From assembly GCF_002005105.1 (NCBI RefSeq), contig NZ_MSCV01000002.1, positions 124,001 to 188,000 of the forward strand: a stretch of 64,000 nt of DNA. The letters are read 5' to 3'. The notes below the pieces were generated by a model that was not told the origin of the DNA, searched no databases, and was given only the letters and a program-made list of their open reading frames with translations. The position numbers and the translations under genes were made by a program. Position 1 is the stretch's first letter, and each line of letters opens with the position of its first letter. The stretch is from Methylocaldum sp. 14B. Lineage in GTDB: Bacteria; Pseudomonadota; Gammaproteobacteria; Methylococcales; Methylococcaceae. Shown in pieces: positions 25,857-33,821 of this stretch.

Positions 25857-25874
25857 AGTCATTCGCGACAAATC

Positions 25875-26825
25875 GTGATTTCCGCCAAACCCCCTTTCGA
25901 TCCCACCTACGGCTACACCCTGGAGTCGCTGCTTCGGGTCGACTGCCCGGAGGAACCCGGCGATTTCGCCGAGTTCTGGGAAACCCGTTACCGGCGCGCG
26001 CTGAGCGTTTACCCGAACCCCGAGCTGTCTCGCGGCAAAGACGTTCATCCGGACTTCGATGTTTATGATGTCCGTTATCGGTCGACCGACGAGTTCACGA
26101 TCGGCGGTTGGCTACTGAGTCCCAGGCGCGGACCGGTTCGGCGCGGTTTGGTGATCGGGCACGGCTACGGAGGCCGGGAGGGTCCGGATTTCGATCTTCC
26201 GGTCGGGGAAGCGGCGGTGTTGTTTCCCTGCTTCCGCGGACTTTCCTCGAGCCGCGATCCGCGCCTGCCGGACAATCCCGCCCGTCATGTCCTGCACGGC
26301 ATTGATCGGCGCGATCGTTACATCCTGGGCGGCTGCGTCGAGGATTTGTGGCTGGCGGTTTCGGCGCTGCTGAGCGTCTTTCCGCAAGTCGAGGGGCATA
26401 TCGGCTACTCGGGGATCAGCTTCGGCGGCGGCATCGGCGCTTTGGCCCTGCCCTGGGAGCCGCGCATTCGCATCGCCCATCTGAACGTTCCGACCTTCGG
26501 CCATCGTCCTTTGCGTCTTGCGCTGCCGACCCTGGGGAGCGGGGAAGCCGTCCGACGATACGAGCGCCGGCATGGGTCCGTGCTGGAAACATTAAGTTAC
26601 TACGATGCCGCCTGCGCCGCGCGGCACGTTCGGATTCCGGTGCATGTCGCGGCGGCCTTGTCCGATCCGTTCGTCGCACCGCCCGGCCAATTCGCCATCT
26701 ATAATGCGCTGCCGGGACCGAAACGCCTATTCGTGCTGAAAGCCGGACATTCCGATTACCCGGAACGGCTCGAGGAGGAGCGGGCGTTGCTGGCGGAGCT
26801 TGGAACTTTTTTCGAGCCGCTCTAA
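25875..26825 (+). CDS. Acetyl xylan esterase/cephalosporin deacetylase-family hydrolase
   Basis: The 316-residue alpha/beta hydrolase matches the AXE1 family: GYTLESLLRVDCPEEPGDFA and EFWETRYRRAL near the start, VIGHGYGGREGP, the nucleophile elbow GYSGISFGGG, acid ALSDPFVAPPGQ, and the catalytic His in KAGHSDYPE. It would remove acetyl or similar acyl groups from sugars or small molecules in the cytosol, since no signal peptide is seen. The start is GTG 25875, just after the rhuM relic. The elbow reads GISFGG instead of the common GxSQGG, so substrate preference may differ. Confidence 0.82.
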   Translation: MISAKPPFDPTYGYTLESLLRVDCPEEPGDFAEFWETRYRRALSVYPNPELSRGKDVHPDFDVYDVRYRSTDEFTIGGWLLSPRRGPVRRGLVIGHGYGGREGPDFDLPVGEAAVLFPCFRGLSSSRDPRLPDNPARHVLHGIDRRDRYILGGCVEDLWLAVSALLSVFPQVEGHIGYSGISFGGGIGALALPWEPRIRIAHLNVPTFGHRPLRLALPTLGSGEAVRRYERRHGSVLETLSYYDAACAARHVRIPVHVAAALSDPFVAPPGQFAIYNALPGPKRLFVLKAGHSDYPERLEEERALLAELGTFFEPL

Positions 26826-26894
26826 GCAGGGCGAAATTTCCTGTGCCGCCAAAGCGCTTTTCATCGCGGTTTTTCAGTGAGGACCGAAAAATTC

Positions 26895-26938
26895 GTAGGT
26901 CGGTGAGGAGCTTTGTCGGCAAAGGATTGCCGACCTAC
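26895..26938. repeat. Dispersed palindromic repeat, copy 4 (truncated left arm)
   Basis: GTAGGTCGG at 26895-26903 is followed directly by TGAGGAGC and then the full right side, TTTGTCGGCAAAGGATTGCC-GACCTAC. About 15 bases of the left arm are missing. It lies between the esterase gene and the terminator of the ribosomal protein operon. The rest of 26826-27049 shows no gene. Confidence 0.7.
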
Positions 26939-27043
26939 GACACTCGAATGATTTTTCGAACTGCTTGGAGCGAGGCGGGTTTCCGGTGAGGACGGCGCCC
27001 GGTCTCAGATTACGCAGCCGAGCGAATGGGCTAATCTTGAATC

Positions 27044-27077
27044 GAGCCGAAAAAAGGCGGGCTGACCGCCTCGGCTC
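27044..27077 (-). terminator. Terminator of the rpmB-rpmG operon
   Basis: On the minus strand GGCGG and CCGCC pair around a TCAGC loop and are followed by six T residues. An outer GAGCCGA/TCGGCTC arm pair embraces the whole structure. It lies about 70 bases after the rpmG stop. Confidence 0.8.
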
Positions 27078-27146
27078 AATGGAACGGCCGGGCGATAAGC
27101 CGGATCACGGATATTGTTTGGGTCCGCGACCCGGGCAAATCACGGA

Positions 27147-27302
27147 TTATTTGATTTTCGCTTCCTTGTACAGGACATGCTTGCGGACGACGGGATCGAA
27201 TTTCTTGATCTCCATCTTTTCCGGCATGTTCCGCTTGTTCTTGGTGGTCGTGTAAAAATGGCCGGTGCCGGCGCTCGATACCAATTTGATTTTGTCGCGC
27301 AT
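27147..27302 (-). CDS. rpmG: 50S ribosomal protein L33
   Basis: The 51-residue basic protein matches bL33: [46 protein letters not shown]. It lacks the two CxxC zinc-binding pairs, so it is the Cys-free form. It follows rpmB after 14 bases on the same strand, the conserved order in Gammaproteobacteria. Confidence 0.97.
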   Translation of the reverse strand: MRDKIKLVSSAGTGHFYTTTKNKRNMPEKMEIKKFDPVVRKHVLYKEAKIK

Positions 27303-27316
27303 GGTTCAGACCTCGA

Positions 27317-27553
27317 TTAGACTTTTTCGCCGCGCTTGCGGATATCCGCCAAAACGGCATCGATACCCTTCTTGTCGATGATGCGCATTCCCTGGCTGGA
27401 AACGCGAAGGCTTACCCAACGGTTTTCGCTTTCGACCCAAAAACGGTGCTGGTGCAGATTCGGATTGAACAGGCGCTTCGTCTTATTGTTAGCGTGCGAG
27501 ACGTTATTGCCTACAATACGGCGCTTGCCCGTCACCTGGCATACTCTGGACAT
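27317..27553 (-). CDS. rpmB: 50S ribosomal protein L28
   Basis: The 78-residue protein is a typical bL28 of the large ribosomal subunit: [40 protein letters not shown], and the C-terminal DIRKRGEKV. It lacks the second Cys pair of zinc-binding forms. It is the first gene of the rpmB-rpmG operon, divergent from gshB with about 100 bases between. Confidence 0.97.
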   Translation of the reverse strand: MSRVCQVTGKRRIVGNNVSHANNKTKRLFNPNLHQHRFWVESENRWVSLRVSSQGMRIIDKKGIDAVLADIRKRGEKV

Positions 27554-27654
27554 GGTTGACCTCTAACTCGCCTAGCTGGAACGGAAATCAGGCTTTATAT
27601 ATGATTCAAGGTTTTTAAGTCAAGCCGCGCTACTCCTATTACGGAAAAATCGCT

Positions 27655-28605
27655 ATGAGTCTAAAGCTCGGGATCGTCATGGATCCCATCGGAAAAATCA
27701 AAATCCACAAAGACACCAGCTTCGCCATGCTGCTGGAGGCTCAGTCGCGGGGTTACGAGCTCCATTACATGGAGCTCAACGATCTTTATTTGCGCGACGG
27801 ACGCACCTACGCGCGGATGCGCCGCCTGAGCGTGGAGCGCAACCAGCAGTCCTGGTTCAGCTTCCTCGGCGAGACGGTCGCGCCGCTGGATTCCTTGGAT
27901 GTCGTGTTGATGCGCAAGGACCCGCCTTTCGACCAGGAATACATCTACGCCACCTATCTCTTGGAATGCGCCGAAAACCAGGGGCTTTACGTGGTCAACA
28001 AACCCCGCTCGCTGCGCGATGCCAACGAAAAGCTCTTTACCGCCTGGTTTCCGCAGTGCTGCCCGCCGACCCTGGTGGCCAGGGAAGGGCACAAGATCCG
28101 CGAATTTCTGCACGAACAGGGCGAAATCATCCTGAAGCCCTTGGACGGCATGGGCGGCGCCTCGATTTTCCGCATCGCGGAAAAAGACCCCAATCTGAGC
28201 GTCATCCTGGAAACCATGACCCGGCACAACTCGCGCTTCGTCATGGCTCAACGCTATCTGCCGGAAATCGTCGACGGCGACAAACGCATCCTGGTAGTGA
28301 ACGGCGAGCCGGTTCCTTATGCTCTTGCCCGTATCCCCGCGCTGGGCGAAAGCCGCGGGAACCTCGCCGCCGGAGGACGCGCGGAGGGACGCGAACTGAC
28401 CCCGCGGGATCGCTGGATCGCCGAGCAGGTCGGTCCGACGCTTCGCGAAAGAGGACTCGTATTCGTGGGACTGGACGTGATCGGAAACTATCTGACCGAA
28501 GTGAACGTGACCAGTCCGACCTGCGTGCAGGAGCTGGATGCACTGTTCGGCTTGAATATCAGTGCCTTGCTGATGAATCATATCGAGTCCGTTGTGCGGG
28601 CTTAA
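27655..28605 (+). CDS. gshB: Glutathione synthetase
   Basis: The 316-residue ATP-grasp enzyme joins gamma-glutamylcysteine and glycine to make glutathione in the cytosol. Recognisable parts are the N-terminal GIVMDPIGKIKIHKDTSFAM, VVNKPRSLRDANEKLF, the ATP-grasp segment IILKPLDGMGGASIFRI, DGDKRILVVNGEP and the C-terminal FVGLDVIGNYLTEVNVTSPT. Length and motifs match the bacterial GshB family. It is 12 bases upstream of the TonB-like gene, the same order as I recall in pseudomonads. Confidence 0.96.
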   Translation: MSLKLGIVMDPIGKIKIHKDTSFAMLLEAQSRGYELHYMELNDLYLRDGRTYARMRRLSVERNQQSWFSFLGETVAPLDSLDVVLMRKDPPFDQEYIYATYLLECAENQGLYVVNKPRSLRDANEKLFTAWFPQCCPPTLVAREGHKIREFLHEQGEIILKPLDGMGGASIFRIAEKDPNLSVILETMTRHNSRFVMAQRYLPEIVDGDKRILVVNGEPVPYALARIPALGESRGNLAAGGRAEGRELTPRDRWIAEQVGPTLRERGLVFVGLDVIGNYLTEVNVTSPTCVQELDALFGLNISALLMNHIESVVRA

Positions 28606-28617
28606 TAACGTCAACTC

Positions 28618-29469
28618 ATGAATACCGAAAAGGTTTTTTCCGACCGCTTTCTTCTATCCCTGGTTTTTGCCGGCATCGCACACGCCGTTCTCATCCTGGG
28701 CGTCAGCTTCGAAATGCCCAAGCACCCGGAAATCAAGAAATCCTTGACCATCGCTCTGGTGCGAAATGCTTCGCAGAAGGCTCCGGAAAAGGCCGACTTT
28801 CTCGCTCCGGACAACCAGATAGGCAGCGGAACCCATACCGAAAAGGCGATTCCGAGGAACCAGCCCACACCGCAGGAAGGACAGGGCCAGCAAACCGAAA
28901 ACGCGCCCAATCCCGCGCATGTTCAGGAAGCCAAACTCAAACGCGTGCTGAGACAGGAAAAATCCGAAAAGAAGATCGTCACGGATCAAGGCACGGAGAT
29001 ACTGCCGGAACCGCAGCCCGTAAAGCTCACCGCCGCGGCGCTCAGCCAGCAGATTGCCGAATTGAGCGCCGAACTGAACAAATCGCGGGAAGACTATGCC
29101 CGCCGTCCCAAGCTGGTTTACATCAACTCGGTGAACGCCCACAAATACAAGGCCGCTGCCTACGAGAAGGCCTGGCAGGACAAAATCGAGCGTATCGGCA
29201 ATCTTAATTATCCCGACGAAGCCCGCCGCCGGAATCTTTCCGGAAGCCTGCTTCTGAGCGTCGGCATCAAGCCGGACGGAACCGTGTACAGCATACAGGT
29301 CCGGCATTCTTCCGGCCATCAAGTTCTGGACGACGCCGCAACGAATATCGTGCAGCTTGCCGCTCCCTTCGCACCTTTTCCCCAAGAGCTGAAACAGGAA
29401 GCGGATGTTTTGATCATCACCCGCACCTGGCGGTTCGAGAACGATCACCGTCTCCAAACCGGCCCCTGA
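28618..29469 (+). CDS. TonB-like energy-transducing protein
   Basis: The 283-residue protein has one N-terminal membrane anchor (about residues 10-28), a long Gln/Glu/Pro/Lys-rich periplasmic linker with a helical stretch (about 140-165), and a TonB C-terminal domain: NLNYPDEARRRNLSGSLLLS, then GIKPDGTVYSIQVRHSSGHQ, ending with ITRTWRF. It would couple the proton motive force, via ExbB-ExbD elsewhere, to an outer-membrane receptor or pilus-related partner. Its place after gshB matches the tonB3 position of Pseudomonas, where it is linked to twitching motility. Confidence 0.85.
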   Translation: MNTEKVFSDRFLLSLVFAGIAHAVLILGVSFEMPKHPEIKKSLTIALVRNASQKAPEKADFLAPDNQIGSGTHTEKAIPRNQPTPQEGQGQQTENAPNPAHVQEAKLKRVLRQEKSEKKIVTDQGTEILPEPQPVKLTAAALSQQIAELSAELNKSREDYARRPKLVYINSVNAHKYKAAAYEKAWQDKIERIGNLNYPDEARRRNLSGSLLLSVGIKPDGTVYSIQVRHSSGHQVLDDAATNIVQLAAPFAPFPQELKQEADVLIITRTWRFENDHRLQTGP

Positions 29470-29705
29470 TTCACCCCAGCTTTCCCTGCAAGCTCGGACT
29501 CTCAGCCATAACGTCCGAGCGCCTGTCCAGGCAGCCTTCCACCGCCTAGCCTTCCCCCAAAAACCGACTATTCTTGATGTGTCCGGCCAGGACGCCTGGG
29601 TCCGCTGACTGAATCTTCCCTTTAGAACGATGTCCGCCGACCCTGTAGAGAGCCGTCCACCTTATCCCTGTTAATTGCCTAGCCGTTTCCTCATTAAGAA
29701 CACCG

Positions 29706-30464
29706 ATGGTCGATTATCTCTCCCAAGCTCAGCGACCGGCCTTGCCGCGATGCGGTGAGGCAGGGCCCGACGTTGGTCCAGGGAATTTTGCCGAACCGGC
29801 CTTTCTGATCGAGGACTCGCTCCAACCGAATCCGCTCTGCCTAGGCACAGAAAACGACGTCGCAGATTATCTGGCCCATTCCGTGTCTGCGGTTCCCGAC
29901 AACTTGCTGCGACACACTCAGCGGGTGTTGCACCACTACCATCAAAACGACCGAGACGGCCTGTACGCCGCTTTGTTGGACCTTTTCATTGCCCTGGAAC
30001 ACAGGGGACCCTCTCTCCGCAAGCGATTGCTGACAGGGGCGCGGGATCGGTTGAGGAAGGATTGCTATGCGCGTCTCGATCGATGGCTTGAATGCGGAAA
30101 CACGCCCGATTGGGCCGAGCTGCCGCCGGCCGGGCAATCGGTTCTTGCCCCCGGCGTCATCGGTTCGCTGAATTTGGTCCAGGTGTCGATCGATGCCTCG
30201 GACGAAGAACGCGACCCGCTGGTGGAAGCGCGGGAACACATCGAATACAGCCAGATCGACCAAGCGAGAGCGGTACTGGAAGGCGCATTGTTCCGACTGC
30301 CTGAGCGAACCGATTTACTTGAGGAACTACTGCTGCTGTATCGGGCGACCGGTGATCTCGACAATTTCTTGCACACGCGTGAAAAGCTTCGGGCGATCAT
30401 GGACCCCTTGCCGGCGATTTGGGACGAGTGCGAACGATATCTGCGAAAGGAACATACCCCATGA
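29706..30464 (+). CDS. FimV C-terminal-like protein, first gene of a signalling cluster
   Basis: The 252-residue soluble protein has no signal peptide or LysM domain. The C-terminal part, DPLVEAREHIEYSQIDQARA, VLEGALFRLPERTDLLEELL and LLYRATGDLDNF, matches the FimV/TspA C-terminal and TPR-like pattern that anchors polar type IV pilus regulators. The N-terminal 160 residues are helical and unassigned. It overlaps the next gene by four bases and heads a seven-gene run. I infer a scaffold role for the GTPase switch encoded downstream. Confidence 0.6.
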   Translation: MVDYLSQAQRPALPRCGEAGPDVGPGNFAEPAFLIEDSLQPNPLCLGTENDVADYLAHSVSAVPDNLLRHTQRVLHHYHQNDRDGLYAALLDLFIALEHRGPSLRKRLLTGARDRLRKDCYARLDRWLECGNTPDWAELPPAGQSVLAPGVIGSLNLVQVSIDASDEERDPLVEAREHIEYSQIDQARAVLEGALFRLPERTDLLEELLLLYRATGDLDNFLHTREKLRAIMDPLPAIWDECERYLRKEHTP

Positions 30465-31657
30465 CCGATTTTGCCATCGCGCCATTAAGGTTGGCGGTTC
30501 TAGGGATGGACGAGCGGACTGCGAAACTGTTCAAGATGTTCCTGCACGGCCCTTGCCGAAACCAGGCCGAGATCGTCGGCGACGGAGAAGAAGCGGAAGC
30601 CTGTATGATCGACATGGACGCACAGAGGGCGGCCGAATTGCTGGATCGGGAACGGCAAACCCATCCCGACCGGGTCCTTATCCTGCTTTCCCTGAACGAC
30701 CGTGCGTCTTCGCCCGAGACCGTTTTTTTGAAGAAACCGGTCCAAGCCGAGAGCATGCTGCAGGCGATCCGGCGCGTCCGGCAAATTCTCCAAGGCCGCC
30801 AACCGCGGCAAGCCGGAAAGCCGGAGCCGGAAACCCGCCCGACTCCGTTACGGGCGGTCGTTGCGCCGGAAAAATCGGATGGATCCGTATCCAAAGTGGC
30901 CGCCCTAATGGATGAGCAAAGCTTCATGAGCTTTCTGGGCGTCCGCGACGACATCGATCCGACCGTTCCCGAACAGGCTGCGGCGGTCCGCTACGATCCC
31001 AAGGATTTTCTGCAGGGGAGCTTCGAATCGGCCTGCGCGCTCGCCATTTCGCATCAACAGGCTTTGCGGGTGGAAACGCCATGGAAGCCGCTGGTCGTCT
31101 TTCCACAGATTCGACGGATATGGATCAACGCAGACGAAGCTCAATTGCGCGCCGCCTGCGCGATTCGCATTAACAATCTTGCGCATATGGATATCAGCGG
31201 ACCCCGCGCGCAAACCGCCAAGGATCTGAAAGTTACGCCGATCGACGCCGGCCAGGCCGAGCTCGATCCGAGCCGGATGATTTCGCTGGATGCCTTCTTA
31301 TGGAAGATGGCGATCTGGACGTCAAAAGGCAAGATCCCTGTGGACATCTCGTTCGAACACGAGGTAGCCCTCAAACACTGGCCCAATCTGACCCGCTTCC
31401 TGCTGATCCCTCATACCATGCGAATCGCAGCACTGTTGTATCACAGCCCCCATACCGTATGCGAGGCGGCGCAGATTTTAGGCATACGGCAGCAGTATGT
31501 GTTTGCCTTCATCAGCGCCGCTCATGCCTTGCGACTGATAGAGCAACGGCCGAAACAGCAGACGGCCCGCGCGGAAATTCAGGCGTCGACCGCCAGACCG
31601 GAGCCGGAGCGCACGTCCTTTCTCGGGAAGATTTTGAAACACTTGAAAATGTCTTGA
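30461..31657 (+). CDS. Receiver-like domain fused to an uncharacterised C-terminal domain
   Basis: The 398-residue protein begins with a CheY-like fold: strand LRLAVLGMD, a possible phospho-acceptor at Asp51 or Asp53 (ACMIDMD), strand VLILLSLND with Ser in the Thr position, and the KKP motif (FLKKPV, 90-94). The acidic pair normally found near the start is reduced to Asp17-Glu18. After a Pro-rich linker (about 110-150) comes a 230-residue domain I do not recognise, with a helix-turn-helix-like end (HTVCEAAQILGIRQQYVFAF). It may be a receiver that feeds a GTPase or Roadblock complex. The start codon overlaps the previous stop. Confidence 0.6.
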   Translation: MTDFAIAPLRLAVLGMDERTAKLFKMFLHGPCRNQAEIVGDGEEAEACMIDMDAQRAAELLDRERQTHPDRVLILLSLNDRASSPETVFLKKPVQAESMLQAIRRVRQILQGRQPRQAGKPEPETRPTPLRAVVAPEKSDGSVSKVAALMDEQSFMSFLGVRDDIDPTVPEQAAAVRYDPKDFLQGSFESACALAISHQQALRVETPWKPLVVFPQIRRIWINADEAQLRAACAIRINNLAHMDISGPRAQTAKDLKVTPIDAGQAELDPSRMISLDAFLWKMAIWTSKGKIPVDISFEHEVALKHWPNLTRFLLIPHTMRIAALLYHSPHTVCEAAQILGIRQQYVFAFISAAHALRLIEQRPKQQTARAEIQASTARPEPERTSFLGKILKHLKMS

Positions 31658-31675
31658 CGGGAGCGGAATCGAATC

Positions 31676-32218
31676 GTGATTCAGTACAACAAAATCATTT
31701 TCACCGGACCCGTGGGCGCTGGGAAAACGACCGCCATCACCTCGCTCAGTGATGTTCCGCCGGTCAAAACGGACCAAGTCGCCAGCGATATGACCAAAAG
31801 CCGGAAAGCTTCGACCACGGTCGCGCTCGACTACGGGATGATGACTTTGCCCGGCGGGGAAAAGATTCATCTGTACGGAACGCCGGGACAGGAGCGGTTC
31901 GACTTCATGTGGGACATTCTGACCACCGGAGGCATCGGCCTGGTGCTGCTGCTCGACAACACCCGCGCCGATCCCTTCCAGGATCTGCGCTTTTTCTTGA
32001 ACAAATTCGGCAGCTTCATCGAGGCCACGAGCCTGGTCATAGGCGTCACCCAAATGGACGTCCGTGCAACGCCTCTGGTATCGGACTACCATCGCCAGTT
32101 GGAAGCGACCGGTCTGAATCCGCCGATTTTCGAGGTCGACGCCCGGCGCAAGAAAGACGTTTCTTTGCTGGTACAGGCGCTGCTCTACTCCATCGATCCG
32201 GGGCTGGAGGATCAATGA
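31676..32218 (+). CDS. MglA/Ras-like small GTPase
   Basis: The 180-residue protein is a compact P-loop GTPase. G1 is GPVGAGKTT at 11-19, the switch I Thr is in STTVALDYG (46-54), G3 is GTPGQERF at 68-75 where the usual leading Asp is Gly, and G4 is TQMD at 125-128 in place of NKxD. It belongs with bacterial small GTPases that pair with Roadblock proteins, MglA being the best known. Two Roadblock-like proteins are encoded immediately downstream, so GDP/GTP cycling is probably controlled by them. The next gene's start overlaps its stop. Confidence 0.85.
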   Translation: MIQYNKIIFTGPVGAGKTTAITSLSDVPPVKTDQVASDMTKSRKASTTVALDYGMMTLPGGEKIHLYGTPGQERFDFMWDILTTGGIGLVLLLDNTRADPFQDLRFFLNKFGSFIEATSLVIGVTQMDVRATPLVSDYHRQLEATGLNPPIFEVDARRKKDVSLLVQALLYSIDPGLEDQ

Positions 32219-32859
32219 AGGACTACGCGCTGGCGGAGCACCTTTATCTTCATCCGACGCCAGGCGGCGCCTACCATGCGGTCACGACCAAGGCGCACAC
32301 CCCAGCCAAACAGCTCATCAGAAACTTGCTGCAGATGGAGTCCAGCCCAGCGCTCACCCTGGCCGGCCTGAAAGACTGGTCGGCTATCGAGGACGCCGAA
32401 AGGGCCTATGCCATGCTGCACCATGCACAAGAAGCGAAATGGCTGCAAGGGTTGAAGGCGCCGCTGAAATGCCCGAATCAGCCTCTTTCCGAAATCCTGC
32501 CCGAACTGCTGAGCCAGCTCAGCAGCCAAGCCAAGGTTCTGTTGGCCGACAGCCAAGGGTTCTATCTTGCGACCCACGGTTTTCCCCACGAAGTCGCCGA
32601 GGAGCTGTCGGCGCTCAGCGCCGATTTGGCCAATCTGCATGAGCGTCGCTCGGGTCTCTTGCTCAACAACCTGGGGCTCAATTCGAGCGCCTGGTCCGTA
32701 GTGGACTCGGCGGGCAACAGCAAAGTGGGATTTTGGCCGCTATACCTGGGGAAAGAGCGATTCGTGCTGGTCGCCGCGGGAATGCCGAGGTTCAACCAGC
32801 CGGATTTCGTTACCCTGGTCTGGATATTGAGCCGCCGCTATGCCGGCGTCGGCAGCTGA
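32215..32859 (+). CDS. Divergent Roadblock/LC7-fold protein with N-terminal extension
   Basis: The 214-residue protein has an N-terminal helical part of about 100 residues without recognisable family. Then a region reads like a Roadblock core: KVLLADSQGFYLATHGFPHE (strand, turn, strand), VAEELSALSADLANLHERR (helix), VVDSAGNSKVGFWPLYLGKE and RFVLVAAGM (later strands), and a C-terminal helix. It overlaps the GTPase gene by four bases, so the pair are made together. The fold assignment is from pattern only. I infer a regulator of the upstream GTPase. Confidence 0.5.
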   Translation: MKDYALAEHLYLHPTPGGAYHAVTTKAHTPAKQLIRNLLQMESSPALTLAGLKDWSAIEDAERAYAMLHHAQEAKWLQGLKAPLKCPNQPLSEILPELLSQLSSQAKVLLADSQGFYLATHGFPHEVAEELSALSADLANLHERRSGLLLNNLGLNSSAWSVVDSAGNSKVGFWPLYLGKERFVLVAAGMPRFNQPDFVTLVWILSRRYAGVGS

Positions 32860-32917
32860 TGCAAATAAATCAAGAACGAATTTTCCCGAATCATCCGAGT
32901 GCGAGCGAGGTTCAGTT

Positions 32918-33280
32918 ATGCGTGCAGAAATGTTGACTTCCATTTTGAGTGAGTTGAACGGCACATCGGCCGACATCGAAGCTTCCGGCGTCATTTCGAC
33001 GGACGGCTTGATGATGGCGGCCGTATTGCCTCAAAACCTGGACGAGGATCGGGTGGGTGCCATGAGCGCCGCCATGCTGTCCCTGGGCGACAGGACCGCC
33101 CAGGAACTGTCGCGGGGTACGCTCGAGCAGGTGCTCATCAAAGGCGACAGGGGATACGTGCTGATGACTTATGCCGGCAAGGAAGCGGTGCTGACCGTGA
33201 TGGCCAAGCCCAATGCCAAGTTGGGTCTGATCTTTCTAGACGTAAAACGGGCGGCCGAAAGCATAGCCGGCCTGATTTGA
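32918..33280 (+). CDS. Roadblock/LC7 domain protein (MglB-like)
   Basis: The 120-residue single-domain protein has the classical Roadblock order: helix MLTSILSELNG, strand IEASGVISTDGLMMAAVLP, the long helix RVGAMSAAMLSLGDRTAQEL, strands EQVLIKGDRGYVLMTYAGKE and AVLTVMA, then a final helix. Such proteins form dimers that act as GTPase activators or scaffolds. The start is ATG 32918. It is the second Roadblock protein of this cluster. Confidence 0.85.
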   Translation: MRAEMLTSILSELNGTSADIEASGVISTDGLMMAAVLPQNLDEDRVGAMSAAMLSLGDRTAQELSRGTLEQVLIKGDRGYVLMTYAGKEAVLTVMAKPNAKLGLIFLDVKRAAESIAGLI

Positions 33281-33320
33281 CCGGCGCACAGCCCGACCAC
33301 CGTAGTTCCAAGAGGCCGCC

Positions 33321-33794
33321 ATGCAAGACATGAAGCCCGAAGACATCGTCGGGGCCTACCGAGAACATACGCTCGTCCATTTCGACGGGACTCGCCGGAA
33401 CGTGCTGGTAACCGACATCGAGTCGCCTTATCCGGACGGACGCTTGATCGTTTCTCGCACCGATCCGGCCGGCATCATCACCCATGTCAACCAATCCTTC
33501 GTCGACATGTCGGGATATTCCAAGGAAGAACTGATCGGCGCGCCACACTACATTCTGCGGCATCCCGATATGCCGCCGGCAGCTTTCCGGGATCTTTGGG
33601 AAACCTTGCGGCGCGGCGAAAAATGGCAGGGCTATGTCAAGAATTTGCGCAAGGACGGCGGTTTCTACTGGGTCAAGGCCACGGTCATCCCGAACATTCG
33701 AAACGCCCAGGTCATCGGCTATACCTCGGTCCGGCGCAAGCCGTCCCGACAGAAAGTCGCCGAATGCATGAAACTCTATCCCACCTTGTTTTGA
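33321..33794 (+). CDS. Aer-type PAS sensor protein
   Basis: The 157-residue protein is a single PAS domain with no transmitter: IVSRTDPAGIITHVNQSFVD, MSGYSKEELIGAPHYILRHP, DMPPAAFRDLWETLRRGEKW and KNLRKDGGFYWVKATVIP. The HPDMPP segment and the Trp residues are those of the FAD-binding PAS domain of the aerotaxis receptor Aer, so the likely signal is cellular redox state or oxygen. Without a membrane anchor or kinase part it must work through a partner, probably another product of this cluster. Confidence 0.82.
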   Translation: MQDMKPEDIVGAYREHTLVHFDGTRRNVLVTDIESPYPDGRLIVSRTDPAGIITHVNQSFVDMSGYSKEELIGAPHYILRHPDMPPAAFRDLWETLRRGEKWQGYVKNLRKDGGFYWVKATVIPNIRNAQVIGYTSVRRKPSRQKVAECMKLYPTLF

Positions 33795-33821
33795 GCGTCT
33801 CGACTCCGCGAGGACTATGCC

